A DNA stretch of 64,000 bases from an uncultured Lachnospiraceae bacterium (GCA_900315945.1 ONAZ01000003.1:62514-126513), one strand, 5' to 3'; counted from the first letter of the stretch, positions 27,363 to 35,539 are shown. Translations and numbers: made by a program. Notes: a model not told the origin generated them from the letters alone.

Positions 27363-27647
27363 TAAGCTTGTGTTGAGTTTTATTATGTAACTAAATATAA
27401 TAATATATCTACTTAATGATTCTTCGCTAAGTATTTATAAGAAATTGTTATTATAGTTTTGTTAATAATTAATACGAACCGGTCCTCGATTCGCCGTCCA
27501 GGCGATTCGGACCTATTTCCAACATCCATGTTGGAAATTTCTTACTTAGAACAATTTCTAATAAATCCTAAGCTCGAATTAAATGTCGTAGATATATTAT
27601 TATATTTAGTTACATAGTTACACGCTAATAATCTCATACCAAGCTTA
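27363..27647. repeat. Large palindromic element upstream of the Xer gene
   Basis: The ends are an 8-base inverted repeat (taagcttg / caagctta). Inside is a perfect 28-bp inverted repeat (27385-27412 with 27588-27615). Partly complementary arms follow further in, including ten exact bases at 27440-27449 and 27550-27559. At the tip are two small hairpins: 27481-27513, a GC-rich stem, and 27516-27537, a ten-base perfect stem. No open frame of note lies within. It could be a folded RNA, a palindromic mobile element without a transposase, or a protein-binding or recombination region. No target-site duplication is seen. Confidence 0.8.
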
Positions 27648-27659
27648 TGTATATAAAAA

Positions 27660-27710
27660 ATGGCGGCTTGATTCTATAATTATATCAATATTAGGTCCTA
27701 AAAACGCCAT
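27660..27710 (+). promoter_or_regulatory. Leader hairpin region before the Xer gene
   Basis: A six-base stem (atggcg at 27660 / cgccat at 27705) encloses an AT-rich palindromic stretch. It lies 60 bases upstream of the recombinase start. The rest of 27245-27769 outside the two repeats holds AT-rich sequence only; I see no confident promoter in it. Confidence 0.35.
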
Positions 27711-27769
27711 ACAGAGCTTCTATCTGAATTAATATAAATTTTATAATAATAAACTACAAAGGAGAAATC

Positions 27770-28831
27770 ATGGGAAAAGATTCAGAGTTTTATAAAAATA
27801 AGAATAAAAATAAGAAAATTAAATTACGCTCTCTAATAAATGAACTTCCAGGTTTTGGTCGTGATTACATACATAGCAAGGAAGTTACAGCTCAAACAAG
27901 CACTTTAATTAGTTATTGTTATGATCTCTTAACGTTCTTTAGATTTCTTCAAAGTAACAATCCTAGCCTTAAGAATACTGAAATCATCAATTTCGACTTT
28001 AAATTGCTAGAATCTATTACTTCTGAAGATATTATTGAATATCAGCGTTATTTAGAGTTAAATGTTGATGGAGAGCTTCACGAGAACGGTAAAAAGGCAA
28101 TTGCTCGTAAAATGACAAGTTTACGTGGCCTTTATGAGTATCATTATATGCATAAGAACATTTCCGAGAATCCAATGCTTCTTGTGCCTCTTCCTCATAT
28201 AAAAAAGGATAAAAACATCGTTCGTATGAATAATTACGAGGTACAATCCATATTACAGGCTATAGAAATGGGAAATGCCAATATGACTGAAAGACAGCGA
28301 AAATACGTGAAAAAAACACAAAAACGTGATCTGGCAATTCTCACATTAATGCTTAATACGGGTATTCGTGTCAGCGAATGCAATGGACTGGATCTTACAG
28401 ATGTTGATTTTATTGTTAATTCTTTAACAATAGTTAGGAAAGGTGGCGGTCAGGATGTAATCTACTTCGGAAATGACGTTCATAACGCGTTATATGACTA
28501 TGTAGAGACAGAAAGAAAACTTATTAATCCTGTTGAAGGCCATGATAAAGCCTTATTTTATTCCCTTCAGGGCAAGCGAATTAGCGTTAATGCCATAGAA
28601 AATCTTGTTAAAAAATATGCCAGAATGGCTGTTCCAAACAAAAAAATAACGCCTCATAAGCTTAGAAGCACCTACGGTACTGCCCTATATCGCGAAACAG
28701 GCGATATAAGGCTTGTAGCAGATGTTCTGGGCCATGAAAACGTTAATACTACTATTGATTATTATGCAGCCATTGAAGACGAACACAAGCGTCAAGCAGC
28801 CAATGCGGTGAATTTTCAAAGGAAAGATTAA
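27770..28831 (+). CDS. Xer-type site-specific tyrosine recombinase
   Basis: The 353-residue protein has an N-terminal SAM-like core-binding domain (about 30-135) and a C-terminal catalytic domain. All active-site residues are present: Arg200 in 'NTGIRVSE', Lys224 in 'VRKGGGQ', His296 and Arg299 in 'HKLRSTYGT', His322 in 'LGHENVNTT', and Tyr331 nine residues later. It is somewhat longer than E. coli XerC/XerD and resembles the single Xer recombinase near lexA in Lachnospiraceae. The ATG follows 'aaaggag'. The likely job is chromosome dimer resolution. No att sites, excisionase or phage genes flank it, so a prophage integrase is less likely. Confidence 0.88.
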   Translation: MGKDSEFYKNKNKNKKIKLRSLINELPGFGRDYIHSKEVTAQTSTLISYCYDLLTFFRFLQSNNPSLKNTEIINFDFKLLESITSEDIIEYQRYLELNVDGELHENGKKAIARKMTSLRGLYEYHYMHKNISENPMLLVPLPHIKKDKNIVRMNNYEVQSILQAIEMGNANMTERQRKYVKKTQKRDLAILTLMLNTGIRVSECNGLDLTDVDFIVNSLTIVRKGGGQDVIYFGNDVHNALYDYVETERKLINPVEGHDKALFYSLQGKRISVNAIENLVKKYARMAVPNKKITPHKLRSTYGTALYRETGDIRLVADVLGHENVNTTIDYYAAIEDEHKRQAANAVNFQRKD

Positions 28832-28835
28832 TTGT

Positions 28836-28904
28836 GCTTCTACAACTACAGAGAACTCCCCGCTCATGAGAAAATCGCTTGGGAGTTTCTGTAGTTGCAG
28901 AAGC
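28836..28904. repeat. Hairpin repeat, copy 2
   Basis: The stem pairs 28836-28860 with 28881-28904, with one extra G on the 5' arm (28853) and one A-C mismatch. The loop is CGCTCATGAGAAAATCGCTT. It fills the gap between the convergent Xer and beta-helix genes and might serve as a two-way transcription barrier, although no T-run is present. It matches copies at 22095 and 59572 in loop and geometry. Confidence 0.88.
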
Positions 28905-28909
28905 TTAGT

Positions 28910-31456
28910 CTACTTAATTTTTGTTTTTGGAGCCACCGCAACCTTGGTTGTGACGTCGGTTGATACATCTTTGTATACAAATGCATATGGTGAGAATTCG
29001 TTATTTGCAAATGAGAATGTATTTGCGTCGTAATTATAACTGCCCCCAATCAGTGTTCCCTTCAAATTATGGACACCAACTATCGCAAAGCTTCTGCCTT
29101 GTTTTTTTAGTCTATCAGAAAATGTTAGCTTCATCTTAAGTTTTCCGTTTGTTTCTTTCACTTTACTGTATGAAAAACCATTTCCCACCTTCTTATATAC
29201 GTTGATTTTTAGGTAATTACCTACTTGATAATCACCTTTTGCAGCGTCTATTATCGCTTTATCGGCGTCTAATGTTGAATCTGTTGCATCGCATACGTCA
29301 AACCAAACATTTACGCCTTGTGCTTTCTCTTCATCTGTAATATTAAGGAGAGTCGCTAATTCATCTTCATTTTCGATTATTGTATTATATATGTTAGATT
29401 CTTGATAGGCGTCTTTACTTCCTGTTATATTCTTAATCTTGCCCGGAGTTACAGGAATTGACGAATATGTGCCCGGCTTGTAATTAATCGTAACATTAAC
29501 ACACTTAGGCTCAATTCCGTTATAATTACTTGTTCTGGCCACCTTATACCATACATGATACAATCCTGCATTAGTTCCTGTTGGAATGCTTGTACTCCAT
29601 CCGGTTGTAGGCGCCGTTGTATCATTTTCTCCTAAGGCATATTGTATGTTGCCAAAGTTAGTTGCTCCGGGATTAACTAGTTCTTGTGGCGTTTTTTCTT
29701 CTGTAAGGCCGTTTTTAGCTGTAACATCAGTTGTATATCTTGCATCTCCTTTTGATACGATAAGTGTTCCTACATTGCTTGGATCTTGGCGAAAAACATT
29801 ATTATCTGTACTTCTTGTTTTAATCATACAATAGTAATAATATTTTCCTGCGTCGAAACCGTTCGGAATTCTATATGAATTTTCAGTAGCTCCGGCAATA
29901 GGTGTTCCGCCTGTATTAGAATTAGTAGTGTTCTTATACCATTGATAGCCTATTATTTCACTATTACCGGCAGGTATCACATCTACGCTTAATGGCACTC
30001 TAATATCATATCCATATTGTCCCTTTATATCTACAGGAGTTAAAGAAATCGTAGGTTCCGGAGCTGCTGTATCAAGCTTAAGTTCATTACCATCTATACC
30101 TATCCCATAATTAGGGTTAACACTCTTAAAATTAAATGCATAATCACTGGGATTTGGACCGTCATCAGATTTCTTTGTAAATGTTAAAGGCACAGTAACA
30201 TTGCCTTCAAAATCTATTCCTACTCCGATTGGTGTTGTATTAGTAAGTGGATCAAGTAGTGTAATTAAAGCATGCTTATTATATACACAATTAAATGTAA
30301 TTACTCCTATATTGGGTGAATTAGAAAGTTTATTTACACAAATAGGCCAATTATATCCAAAATATATATCTTCAGGAGCATTATTGCTTGATAGCTTATT
30401 ATTATTTATGGCTCCGCCATTAATTGATAAGGCTTCAATAGTAGATATACCACCACCATGTTTTTTTGCTAAATTATCTTTAATAGTAGCATTAGTCAAA
30501 GTAAAAGAACCGGTGTTTACAACGCCGCCACCAACGGATTCTTCAGCTATATTATTAGAAATAGAGCCACCATACATATTAAAAGATTTCTTATCATTAA
30601 AAACACCACCACCTTGTTCTTTCGCTCTATTATAATCAATAGAACCATTTTCCATAGTAAATGTGCCCGCATTATATACACCGCCACCATCTCCTCTTGA
30701 CTCATTATATTCGATGGAGCCACCATACATCTCAAAAGTACCAGTATTATAATTATAAACTCCACCACCGGTACTCACAAAAGAAGAATCCACTATATTA
30801 TTTGAAATAGAGCCATTTTTCATAGTAAATTTGCCATTGTTATAAACACCACCACCACGGCATCCACCACTAGTACTTTTAAGTGTATTTTCAGAAATAG
30901 AGCCATTTTCCATAGTAAATATACCATCATTATATACTGCGCCATAATACGTTTCGCTCACTTTATTACCATAAATGGAACCTCCGTTCATGATGAATTC
31001 GCCTTTGTTATTTACACAACCATAATTATTATTGCATAGTGTCCCATTATTCATAATAAACGTATTTTGATTATAAATATATATAGTTGGACCATCCACA
31101 TCATTATTATCAATCTTTCCGGTACCAACGGAATCATTTAATGTAAATGTAGAAGAGACACACGTTAGATCAAATCTAAGATTTTTAATTGTTTTACCAT
31201 TAAGATCAAGGGTAATGTTTTCGCCGTCATGTATTTGCCATATTCTTTGAGCATCTTCACCAATATCTTGCGTCAGATAGTATTTACCACTTTGTTTTGT
31301 TACTAAATCTCCAATAGAATCTATCGGGTCACCTACCGGCGATGCATTAACCTTCATACTCCATACAGGAATCAGCCCTATAACTAAAACAAGGGATAAT
31401 AGAATCCCTATTATCCCGTATAACTTATTATTGCTTGTCTTATTACTTGTCTTCAT
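28910..31456 (-). CDS. Secreted right-handed beta-helix surface protein
   Basis: The start is the ATG after 'gggggag', giving 848 residues; an earlier TTG lacks spacing. There is a signal peptide (about 1-40, ending near 'VNA'). Then about ten beta-helix rungs with repeating 'GGGVYN-G-FTMENGSI' (roughly residues 125-390), an Ig-like domain near 455-540 ('YQWYKNT ... YYYYCMIK'), a further beta domain (about 545-640), and a C-terminal domain ending 'APKTKIK'. Similar proteins end with a PKTGD-type sortase signal plus a membrane segment; here the chain stops just after PKT, so anchoring may be lost. A likely adhesin or carbohydrate-facing surface protein; function not known. Confidence 0.82.
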   Translation of the reverse strand: MKTSNKTSNNKLYGIIGILLSLVLVIGLIPVWSMKVNASPVGDPIDSIGDLVTKQSGKYYLTQDIGEDAQRIWQIHDGENITLDLNGKTIKNLRFDLTCVSSTFTLNDSVGTGKIDNNDVDGPTIYIYNQNTFIMNNGTLCNNNYGCVNNKGEFIMNGGSIYGNKVSETYYGAVYNDGIFTMENGSISENTLKSTSGGCRGGGVYNNGKFTMKNGSISNNIVDSSFVSTGGGVYNYNTGTFEMYGGSIEYNESRGDGGGVYNAGTFTMENGSIDYNRAKEQGGGVFNDKKSFNMYGGSISNNIAEESVGGGVVNTGSFTLTNATIKDNLAKKHGGGISTIEALSINGGAINNNKLSSNNAPEDIYFGYNWPICVNKLSNSPNIGVITFNCVYNKHALITLLDPLTNTTPIGVGIDFEGNVTVPLTFTKKSDDGPNPSDYAFNFKSVNPNYGIGIDGNELKLDTAAPEPTISLTPVDIKGQYGYDIRVPLSVDVIPAGNSEIIGYQWYKNTTNSNTGGTPIAGATENSYRIPNGFDAGKYYYYCMIKTRSTDNNVFRQDPSNVGTLIVSKGDARYTTDVTAKNGLTEEKTPQELVNPGATNFGNIQYALGENDTTAPTTGWSTSIPTGTNAGLYHVWYKVARTSNYNGIEPKCVNVTINYKPGTYSSIPVTPGKIKNITGSKDAYQESNIYNTIIENEDELATLLNITDEEKAQGVNVWFDVCDATDSTLDADKAIIDAAKGDYQVGNYLKINVYKKVGNGFSYSKVKETNGKLKMKLTFSDRLKKQGRSFAIVGVHNLKGTLIGGSYNYDANTFSFANNEFSPYAFVYKDVSTDVTTKVAVAPKTKIK

Positions 31457-31506
31457 AACTAACTCCCCCAATAATTATTATCCAATTAACAAACAAACGT
31501 ATTATT

Positions 31507-32274
31507 TTATTGTTCTTTTTGCTCTTTTTGTTCCTTATTGAAGATAAATTGCTTTTGCTGTTCTACTCCGAATTCTTCCATCTTCGCAATTATTCTTGAT
31601 TTTACTTCTTCAGCAAGCTGCTGTGTATTCATATCGGCATATTCTTCCGGCATAATTGGTTCTAAGAATATTACCTTATTCTTAACAGGTTTAATTGAGA
31701 ATGAATTAAATGCTTTATATGTATCGATTAAGCACACAGGAACGACCGGAACCTTGGCTTTTGTCGCACTCTTGAAGCTACCTGGCTTAAATTCCTGTAA
31801 TGTATTGCGGTTGTTATTGTATCCACCCTCAGGGAATATAATATAGCGTTTCCCGTTCTTTACTTCGTTAACTAGGTCATTAATTACTGTTAGCGCTTGT
31901 CTTACATTGTCAATCTCCATTCTCTTAGCATCCATGAGATTAACTAGTTCTCTAACCATGAACATATATGACTTCTTCTTATCCATTACAAAAGAACAAG
32001 GCTTTTCGTGGCCGCATACTATAGCTAGAACATCGTATTTGCCCTGGTGATTGGGGAACATCATATATCCACCTTCTTTAGGCAGATTCTCCATGCCATA
32101 GCATTCGGTCTTAATATGACCTGTATCTCTAACATATTTAAATGTTTTTTTTGCCATTAAATAACGCATCTCAGGCGAATATTTGTCTGGATTAGCAGCC
32201 ATTCTTCTGAGCTTTGTAACTAGATATGGCGCTCTAAACATATTCGCAAAGAGAACATATAAAAAGCGAAACAT
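31507..32274 (-). CDS. plsC: PlsC-type 1-acylglycerol-3-phosphate acyltransferase
   Basis: This 255-residue enzyme of phospholipid synthesis has the acyltransferase motifs NHx4D ('NHQGKYD', residues 75-81) and 'FPEGGYNN' (147-154), followed by the third-block 'VPVVPVCL'. A short N-terminal hydrophobic stretch suggests membrane association. The C-terminus has the simple repeat EQKEQKEQ. A sigma-A-like promoter lies upstream at 32328-32356. Several PlsC paralogues are common in Clostridia, so the exact acyl acceptor is inferred. Confidence 0.88.
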   Translation of the reverse strand: MFRFLYVLFANMFRAPYLVTKLRRMAANPDKYSPEMRYLMAKKTFKYVRDTGHIKTECYGMENLPKEGGYMMFPNHQGKYDVLAIVCGHEKPCSFVMDKKKSYMFMVRELVNLMDAKRMEIDNVRQALTVINDLVNEVKNGKRYIIFPEGGYNNNRNTLQEFKPGSFKSATKAKVPVVPVCLIDTYKAFNSFSIKPVKNKVIFLEPIMPEEYADMNTQQLAEEVKSRIIAKMEEFGVEQQKQFIFNKEQKEQKEQ

Positions 32275-32327
32275 TTATATCCTCGATTCTTTAAAATATT
32301 GAAATGAAATTAAGATTTTACAATAAA

Positions 32328-32356
32328 ATTATAGTATTATAGGCTATATTTTTCAA
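32328..32356 (-). promoter_or_regulatory. Promoter for the plsC-like gene
   Basis: On the minus strand TTGAAA and TATAAT are spaced by 17 bases, about 50 bases upstream of the plsC start. It lies in the 130-base gap after lexA, which otherwise shows nothing. Confidence 0.65.
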
Positions 32357-32404
32357 GAGAAACGAGATTATGTCCCACACTTAATAAATCGTGCATTTTT
32401 ATAC

Positions 32405-33019
32405 TTAGAAAAACCTCATTACCCCAAATACTTTACCTAGAATAAGGCAATCTTCAACTATAATTGGATCCATATTATCATTCTCAGGCTGTAATCTAAT
32501 ATGTCCATCTTCCTTATAAAATGTCTTAACTGTTGCTGAATCATCAACTAATGCAACAACAACATCACCATTCTTTGCTTCTTTACATTGTTTTACAATA
32601 ATAGTGTCATTGTTAAGAATTCCAATGTTAATCATGCTATCGCCTTTAACTCTAAGCATAAATGACTGCTCATTAGGCATATATTCTGAAGGAATTGGAA
32701 AATAACTCTCGATATTCTGTACAGCAAGAAGAGGTTGTCCGGCAGCAACTTGTCCTACCAATGGAACTGAAACCGTCTCTCTTCTAAGCATATTGTAATT
32801 ATCATCTATGATTTCTATTGCACGTGGTTTGCTTTCGTCTCTTTTAATATATCCATTTTTCTCCAACTTTTCTAAATGTTGAAATACTGAGGAAGTTGAC
32901 TTCAAATTAACAGCTTCACAAATCTCTCTGACTGTTGGCGGATAACCAGTGCTAAGAATTGTATTCTTAAGATAATCAAGTATTTCCTGTTGTTTTGGTG
33001 ATATTTTACCGTATTCCAT
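32405..33019 (-). CDS. lexA: SOS repressor LexA
   Basis: LexA represses SOS genes and self-cleaves with RecA. The start is the ATG after 'aaaggagg', giving 204 residues; an upstream frame extension runs through the operator and is not real. It has a winged-helix N-terminus (1-65), the cleavage site Ala93-Gly94 in 'QVAAGQP', catalytic Ser128 in 'GDSMINIG', and Lys165 in 'SATVKTFY'. It is divergent from a LysM gene and shares a multi-box operator with it, so it is autoregulated. Confidence 0.97.
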   Translation of the reverse strand: MEYGKISPKQQEILDYLKNTILSTGYPPTVREICEAVNLKSTSSVFQHLEKLEKNGYIKRDESKPRAIEIIDDNYNMLRRETVSVPLVGQVAAGQPLLAVQNIESYFPIPSEYMPNEQSFMLRVKGDSMINIGILNNDTIIVKQCKEAKNGDVVVALVDDSATVKTFYKEDGHIRLQPENDNMDPIIVEDCLILGKVFGVMRFF

Positions 33020-33046
33020 ATTATATCCTCCTTTAGGTTTGACTCT

Positions 33047-33075
33047 ATTGTAACATACCGAATGTATTTTCGCAA
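33047..33075 (-). promoter_or_regulatory. lexA promoter
   Basis: On the minus strand TTGCGA and TACAAT are spaced by 17 bases. One LexA-box-like 14-mer (33059-33072) lies within the spacer. Confidence 0.65.
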
Positions 33076-33185
33076 ACAAATTTTCGGAACATATATTTGC
33101 GAAAATTTGTTCGAAAAAGTTCTTGACAAACAATTGTTCGCTTGTTATTATACTACCAGAACAAATGTTTACGAACATTTATTCG
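33059..33185. promoter_or_regulatory. Array of LexA-box-like sites between lexA and the LysM gene
   Basis: The Firmicute SOS box is CGAAC-N4-GTTCG. Here 14-mers of this type occur at 33059 (cgaatgtattttcg), 33073 (caaacaaattttcg), 33087 (gaacatatatttgc), 33100 (cgaaaatttgttcg), 33127 (caaacaattgttcg), 33158 (agaacaaatgttta) and 33172 (cgaacatttattcg). The first three are set head to tail every 14 bases, and so are the last two. The sites at 33100, 33127 and 33172 fit the consensus best. Confidence 0.75.
33123..33151 (+). promoter_or_regulatory. Promoter of the LysM gene
   Basis: TTGACA and TATTAT are spaced by 17 bases. A LexA box (33127-33140) overlaps the -35 end and the spacer, which would block the promoter until SOS induction. 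Confidence 0.75.
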
Positions 33186-33223
33186 TTAATTTCGGGTTAG
33201 TTATAATAGAAAGAGGTTATTTT

Positions 33224-33571
33224 ATGAGAACAAGAAGTGTTAAAGTACTTAATTTGTGGGATATTGGAAGAATCAATAAGAAAATATTGAAGAAATTAAT
33301 AATTGCTGGATGTGTAATAATAGCCGTTATTTCTTTAATACTACTATTTAATGTTACATCATCAGCAAAAAATACATATAACTATAATACCTGTTATTCT
33401 ACTATATGCGTTGAATCAGGTACAACATTATGGGATATAGCTACAACAAACTATTCTGTTGAATATGGGGATTTTGATGACTATATTAATGAGATACGTT
33501 CTCTTAATCATTTAAGTAAAAATGATATGATTCACGCAGGTGAATATATAGTAATACCGGTATGCAAATAG
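33224..33571 (+). CDS. LysM membrane protein, YneA-like SOS division inhibitor candidate
   Basis: The start is the ATG after 'agaaagagg', giving 115 residues. It has one membrane segment (about 24-42) and a LysM domain (about 60-112) with 'VESGTTLWDIA' and 'GEYIVIPV'. B. subtilis yneA has this layout, is divergent from lexA, and encodes an SOS-induced inhibitor of division. Size, topology, position and the LexA boxes support the same role here. It is the only plus-strand gene between 28.9 and 60.6 kb. Confidence 0.82.
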   Translation: MRTRSVKVLNLWDIGRINKKILKKLIIAGCVIIAVISLILLFNVTSSAKNTYNYNTCYSTICVESGTTLWDIATTNYSVEYGDFDDYINEIRSLNHLSKNDMIHAGEYIVIPVCK

Positions 33572-33638
33572 ATTATTAGACTACATTATACCGGTATTTA
33601 AGTAGATTTTATTAATTTTTTATGCTTGAATACAAGGA

Positions 33639-33989
33639 TTATAGTTCTTCTATATTTACTTCTACTCCATCTCTCCATATACGTTCGAGATCGTAGAAGT
33701 CACGACCTTCTTCAGTAAAGAGATGTACGATAATATCACCATAATCCATTAGAATCCATGGAGAATTCTTGCCACCTTCTATTTGCTTTGGCAATATATT
33801 CTTCTCATACATAACCTTATCTGCAGCATCCTCTAGAGCTTCTAATTGATTTGGATTACTAGCAGATGCAATAATGAAGTAATCAGCGACAATAGATACA
33901 TTAGATATATCTATTACCTTTATATCTATTGCTTTTTTATCATTTATCGCTTTATATACATTTTTAACGTTTTCTTTTATTTCATTCAT
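33639..33989 (-). CDS. rsfS: Ribosomal silencing factor RsfS
   Basis: RsfS (Iojap/YbeB) binds L14 on the large subunit and blocks subunit joining in starvation. The 116-residue protein shows 'IDISNVSIVADYFIIASA', 'VMYEKNILPKQIEGG', and 'WILMDYGDIIVHLFTEEGRDFYDLERIW', typical in order and length. Its start overlaps the stop of the nadD-yqeK gene by one base, so they are coupled. Confidence 0.95.
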   Translation of the reverse strand: MNEIKENVKNVYKAINDKKAIDIKVIDISNVSIVADYFIIASASNPNQLEALEDAADKVMYEKNILPKQIEGGKNSPWILMDYGDIIVHLFTEEGRDFYDLERIWRDGVEVNIEEL

Positions 33990-35212
33990 TAGTCAATTCC
34001 TTTAATTAAATCGCAATAATATTCATATGTTTTTATTGTTTTATCATCAATAAATGCATCTATATCTTTTAGATAGCTTATTGTATCTTGCAATATCATT
34101 GCAGTTGCAATATCTATATTATAATATGCCATTGCTCTAATCTCGTTTAATCTATTAGCCTTGCTTCTATTAGGCTCAATATAATCGGCTACAAAAACTA
34201 TTTGTTCAAGAAGAGACATATTAGGCCTTCCAGTAGTATGGTACAATATGGCATTAATTATTCTGTCGTCATTTATAGAGAAATCATTCTTTGCCATATA
34301 AGCACCAACTTTACAATGTAGTAGATGTGGTGCTTTATATTCAGAATCAGTTATTTCAATATTTTTCTCTTCGCAGAAATTAATTAATTCTTCTTTTGAG
34401 TAGCTTTTTGCACAATCATGCAACAAACCGGAATATTGGCATAAATAAAGTGGAATATCATACCTCATGCCAAGATTTATTGCAGTATCCATAACGCCTA
34501 GAGTATGATTATATCTTTTTGGCTTAAGAATCTTTGATAATTCATCTTTTATATCTTCTACACTATCAAAAGAGGAATTGTCATTTTCTTCATATAGCAT
34601 ATGTTCGTTAATATATTTTGTTGTATTCTCTTCAATACTCGAAAGATTTGATAAGCCTTTTGATTTGATATTATTCCTGAGTTCTGTAGAAGATACATCA
34701 ATATAGTTACAATTTAATAATATGAACTCACCATTAAATTTTCTGGCATAATCTGCAATTACTTTGGATAAATCATTGTTATTGCTTCTTACAGCCACAA
34801 TAATTGATGCGTATTGGCATATTAGTTCTGGTTTTTTCCATGTGTCGAAACTCTTTAAGGAATCTTCGCCCATAATAAAATAGAACTTGTTATTAGGAAA
34901 TTGTTCATGAAGCTTTTTTAGAGTTACATGAGTATAGTTGTATTCTATAGAACTTAGTTCAATATCATTTATATAGAATTTATCTTCATTAGCAATGGTT
35001 TTAGATACCATTTTAAATCTTGAAATTGCAGATACTTTATCATCAATGCTTTTATGAGGTGGGCATCCATTAGGAACAAACCATATTTCGTCTAATTTGC
35101 ACTCATTTAGGGCACTTCTTGCAATATTAATATGACCACTATGAATTGGATTAAATGTACCGCCAAGAATACCTACTTTTTTGCCATCATTTAGTTTGTT
35201 TGTATGATTCAT
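33989..35212 (-). CDS. nadD: Fused NadD nucleotidyltransferase and YqeK HD-domain hydrolase
   Basis: One 407-residue chain joins two activities usually made by neighbouring genes. Residues about 12-205 are nicotinate-mononucleotide adenylyltransferase of NAD synthesis, with 'GGTFNPIHSGH' and 'SSTELRNNI'. Residues about 220-405 are a YqeK-type HD domain with His236 in 'YNHTLGV', His265-Asp266 in 'LLHDCAK', His299 and 'ADYIEP', the family that cleaves diadenosine tetraphosphate. No stop or frameshift separates the parts. It is flanked by yhbY and rsfS. Confidence 0.92.
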   Translation of the reverse strand: MNHTNKLNDGKKVGILGGTFNPIHSGHINIARSALNECKLDEIWFVPNGCPPHKSIDDKVSAISRFKMVSKTIANEDKFYINDIELSSIEYNYTHVTLKKLHEQFPNNKFYFIMGEDSLKSFDTWKKPELICQYASIIVAVRSNNNDLSKVIADYARKFNGEFILLNCNYIDVSSTELRNNIKSKGLSNLSSIEENTTKYINEHMLYEENDNSSFDSVEDIKDELSKILKPKRYNHTLGVMDTAINLGMRYDIPLYLCQYSGLLHDCAKSYSKEELINFCEEKNIEITDSEYKAPHLLHCKVGAYMAKNDFSINDDRIINAILYHTTGRPNMSLLEQIVFVADYIEPNRSKANRLNEIRAMAYYNIDIATAMILQDTISYLKDIDAFIDDKTIKTYEYYCDLIKGID

Positions 35213-35226
35213 ATATAACCTCTGAT

Positions 35227-35517
35227 TTAATCTGGCAACTGAATTTTTGGCTTTTTTGCAGCTCTATATAGAACAATTTTTTTGCCAATAATCCTTACAA
35301 CTTCACTATGAGTTCTCTCAGATATTGTTATAGCAATTTGACTTGTAACATCAGGACAATTCTTCAAGATAGAAACCTTGATTAATTCCCTTGCTTCAAG
35401 TGCTTCATCAACACTTGTTATTATTTCTGGTGTTAATGAAGATTTACCTATATTAACAACAGGTTGCATATCATTTGTCATAGAATAAAGATATTTTCTT
35501 TGTTTTGAATTAAGCAT
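35227..35517 (-). CDS. yhbY: YhbY-type CRM-domain RNA-binding protein
   Basis: A 96-residue protein made almost wholly of a CRM domain, with 'LNSKQRKYL', 'IGKSSLTPEIITSVDEALEARELIKVSILKNC' in family order, and a closing 'GKKIVLYRAAKKPKIQLP'. It is associated with large-subunit assembly. The ATG chosen lies eight bases after 'aaggag'; a GTG three codons earlier abuts that site and is unlikely. It sits between obg and nadD, its usual place. Confidence 0.93.
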   Translation of the reverse strand: MLNSKQRKYLYSMTNDMQPVVNIGKSSLTPEIITSVDEALEARELIKVSILKNCPDVTSQIAITISERTHSEVVRIIGKKIVLYRAAKKPKIQLPD

Positions 35518-35539
35518 AAAAAACACTCCTTAAATAATA

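Noticed and set aside
27380..27395. Canonical Firmicute dif half-site (TTATGTAAC)
   Set aside because: Only the right half resembles dif; the left arm and centre do not fit, and the sequence is explained as part of the 28-bp inverted repeat.
27770..28831. Prophage or integrative-element integrase
   Set aside because: No tRNA or att repeats, no excisionase or phage/conjugation genes; neighbours are core chromosomal genes and the protein looks like a Xer enzyme.
30201..30635. Plus-strand open frame inside the beta-helix gene
   Set aside because: It mirrors the repeated rungs of the minus-strand protein, and its composition follows that repeat, so it is not a gene.
30450..31020. CRISPR-like spaced repeats
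   Set aside because: The repeats vary in length and sequence and keep the reading frame of the beta-helix rungs; there are no constant repeats or unique spacers, and no cas genes.
33020..33178. Longer N-terminus for LexA
   Set aside because: It runs through the promoter and operators; the ATG at 33019 follows a strong ribosome site and gives the normal LexA start.
33062..33223. Longer N-terminus for the LysM protein, starting in the operator
   Set aside because: It would be translated through the LexA boxes and upstream of the promoter's -10 box; the ATG at 33224 has a ribosome site.
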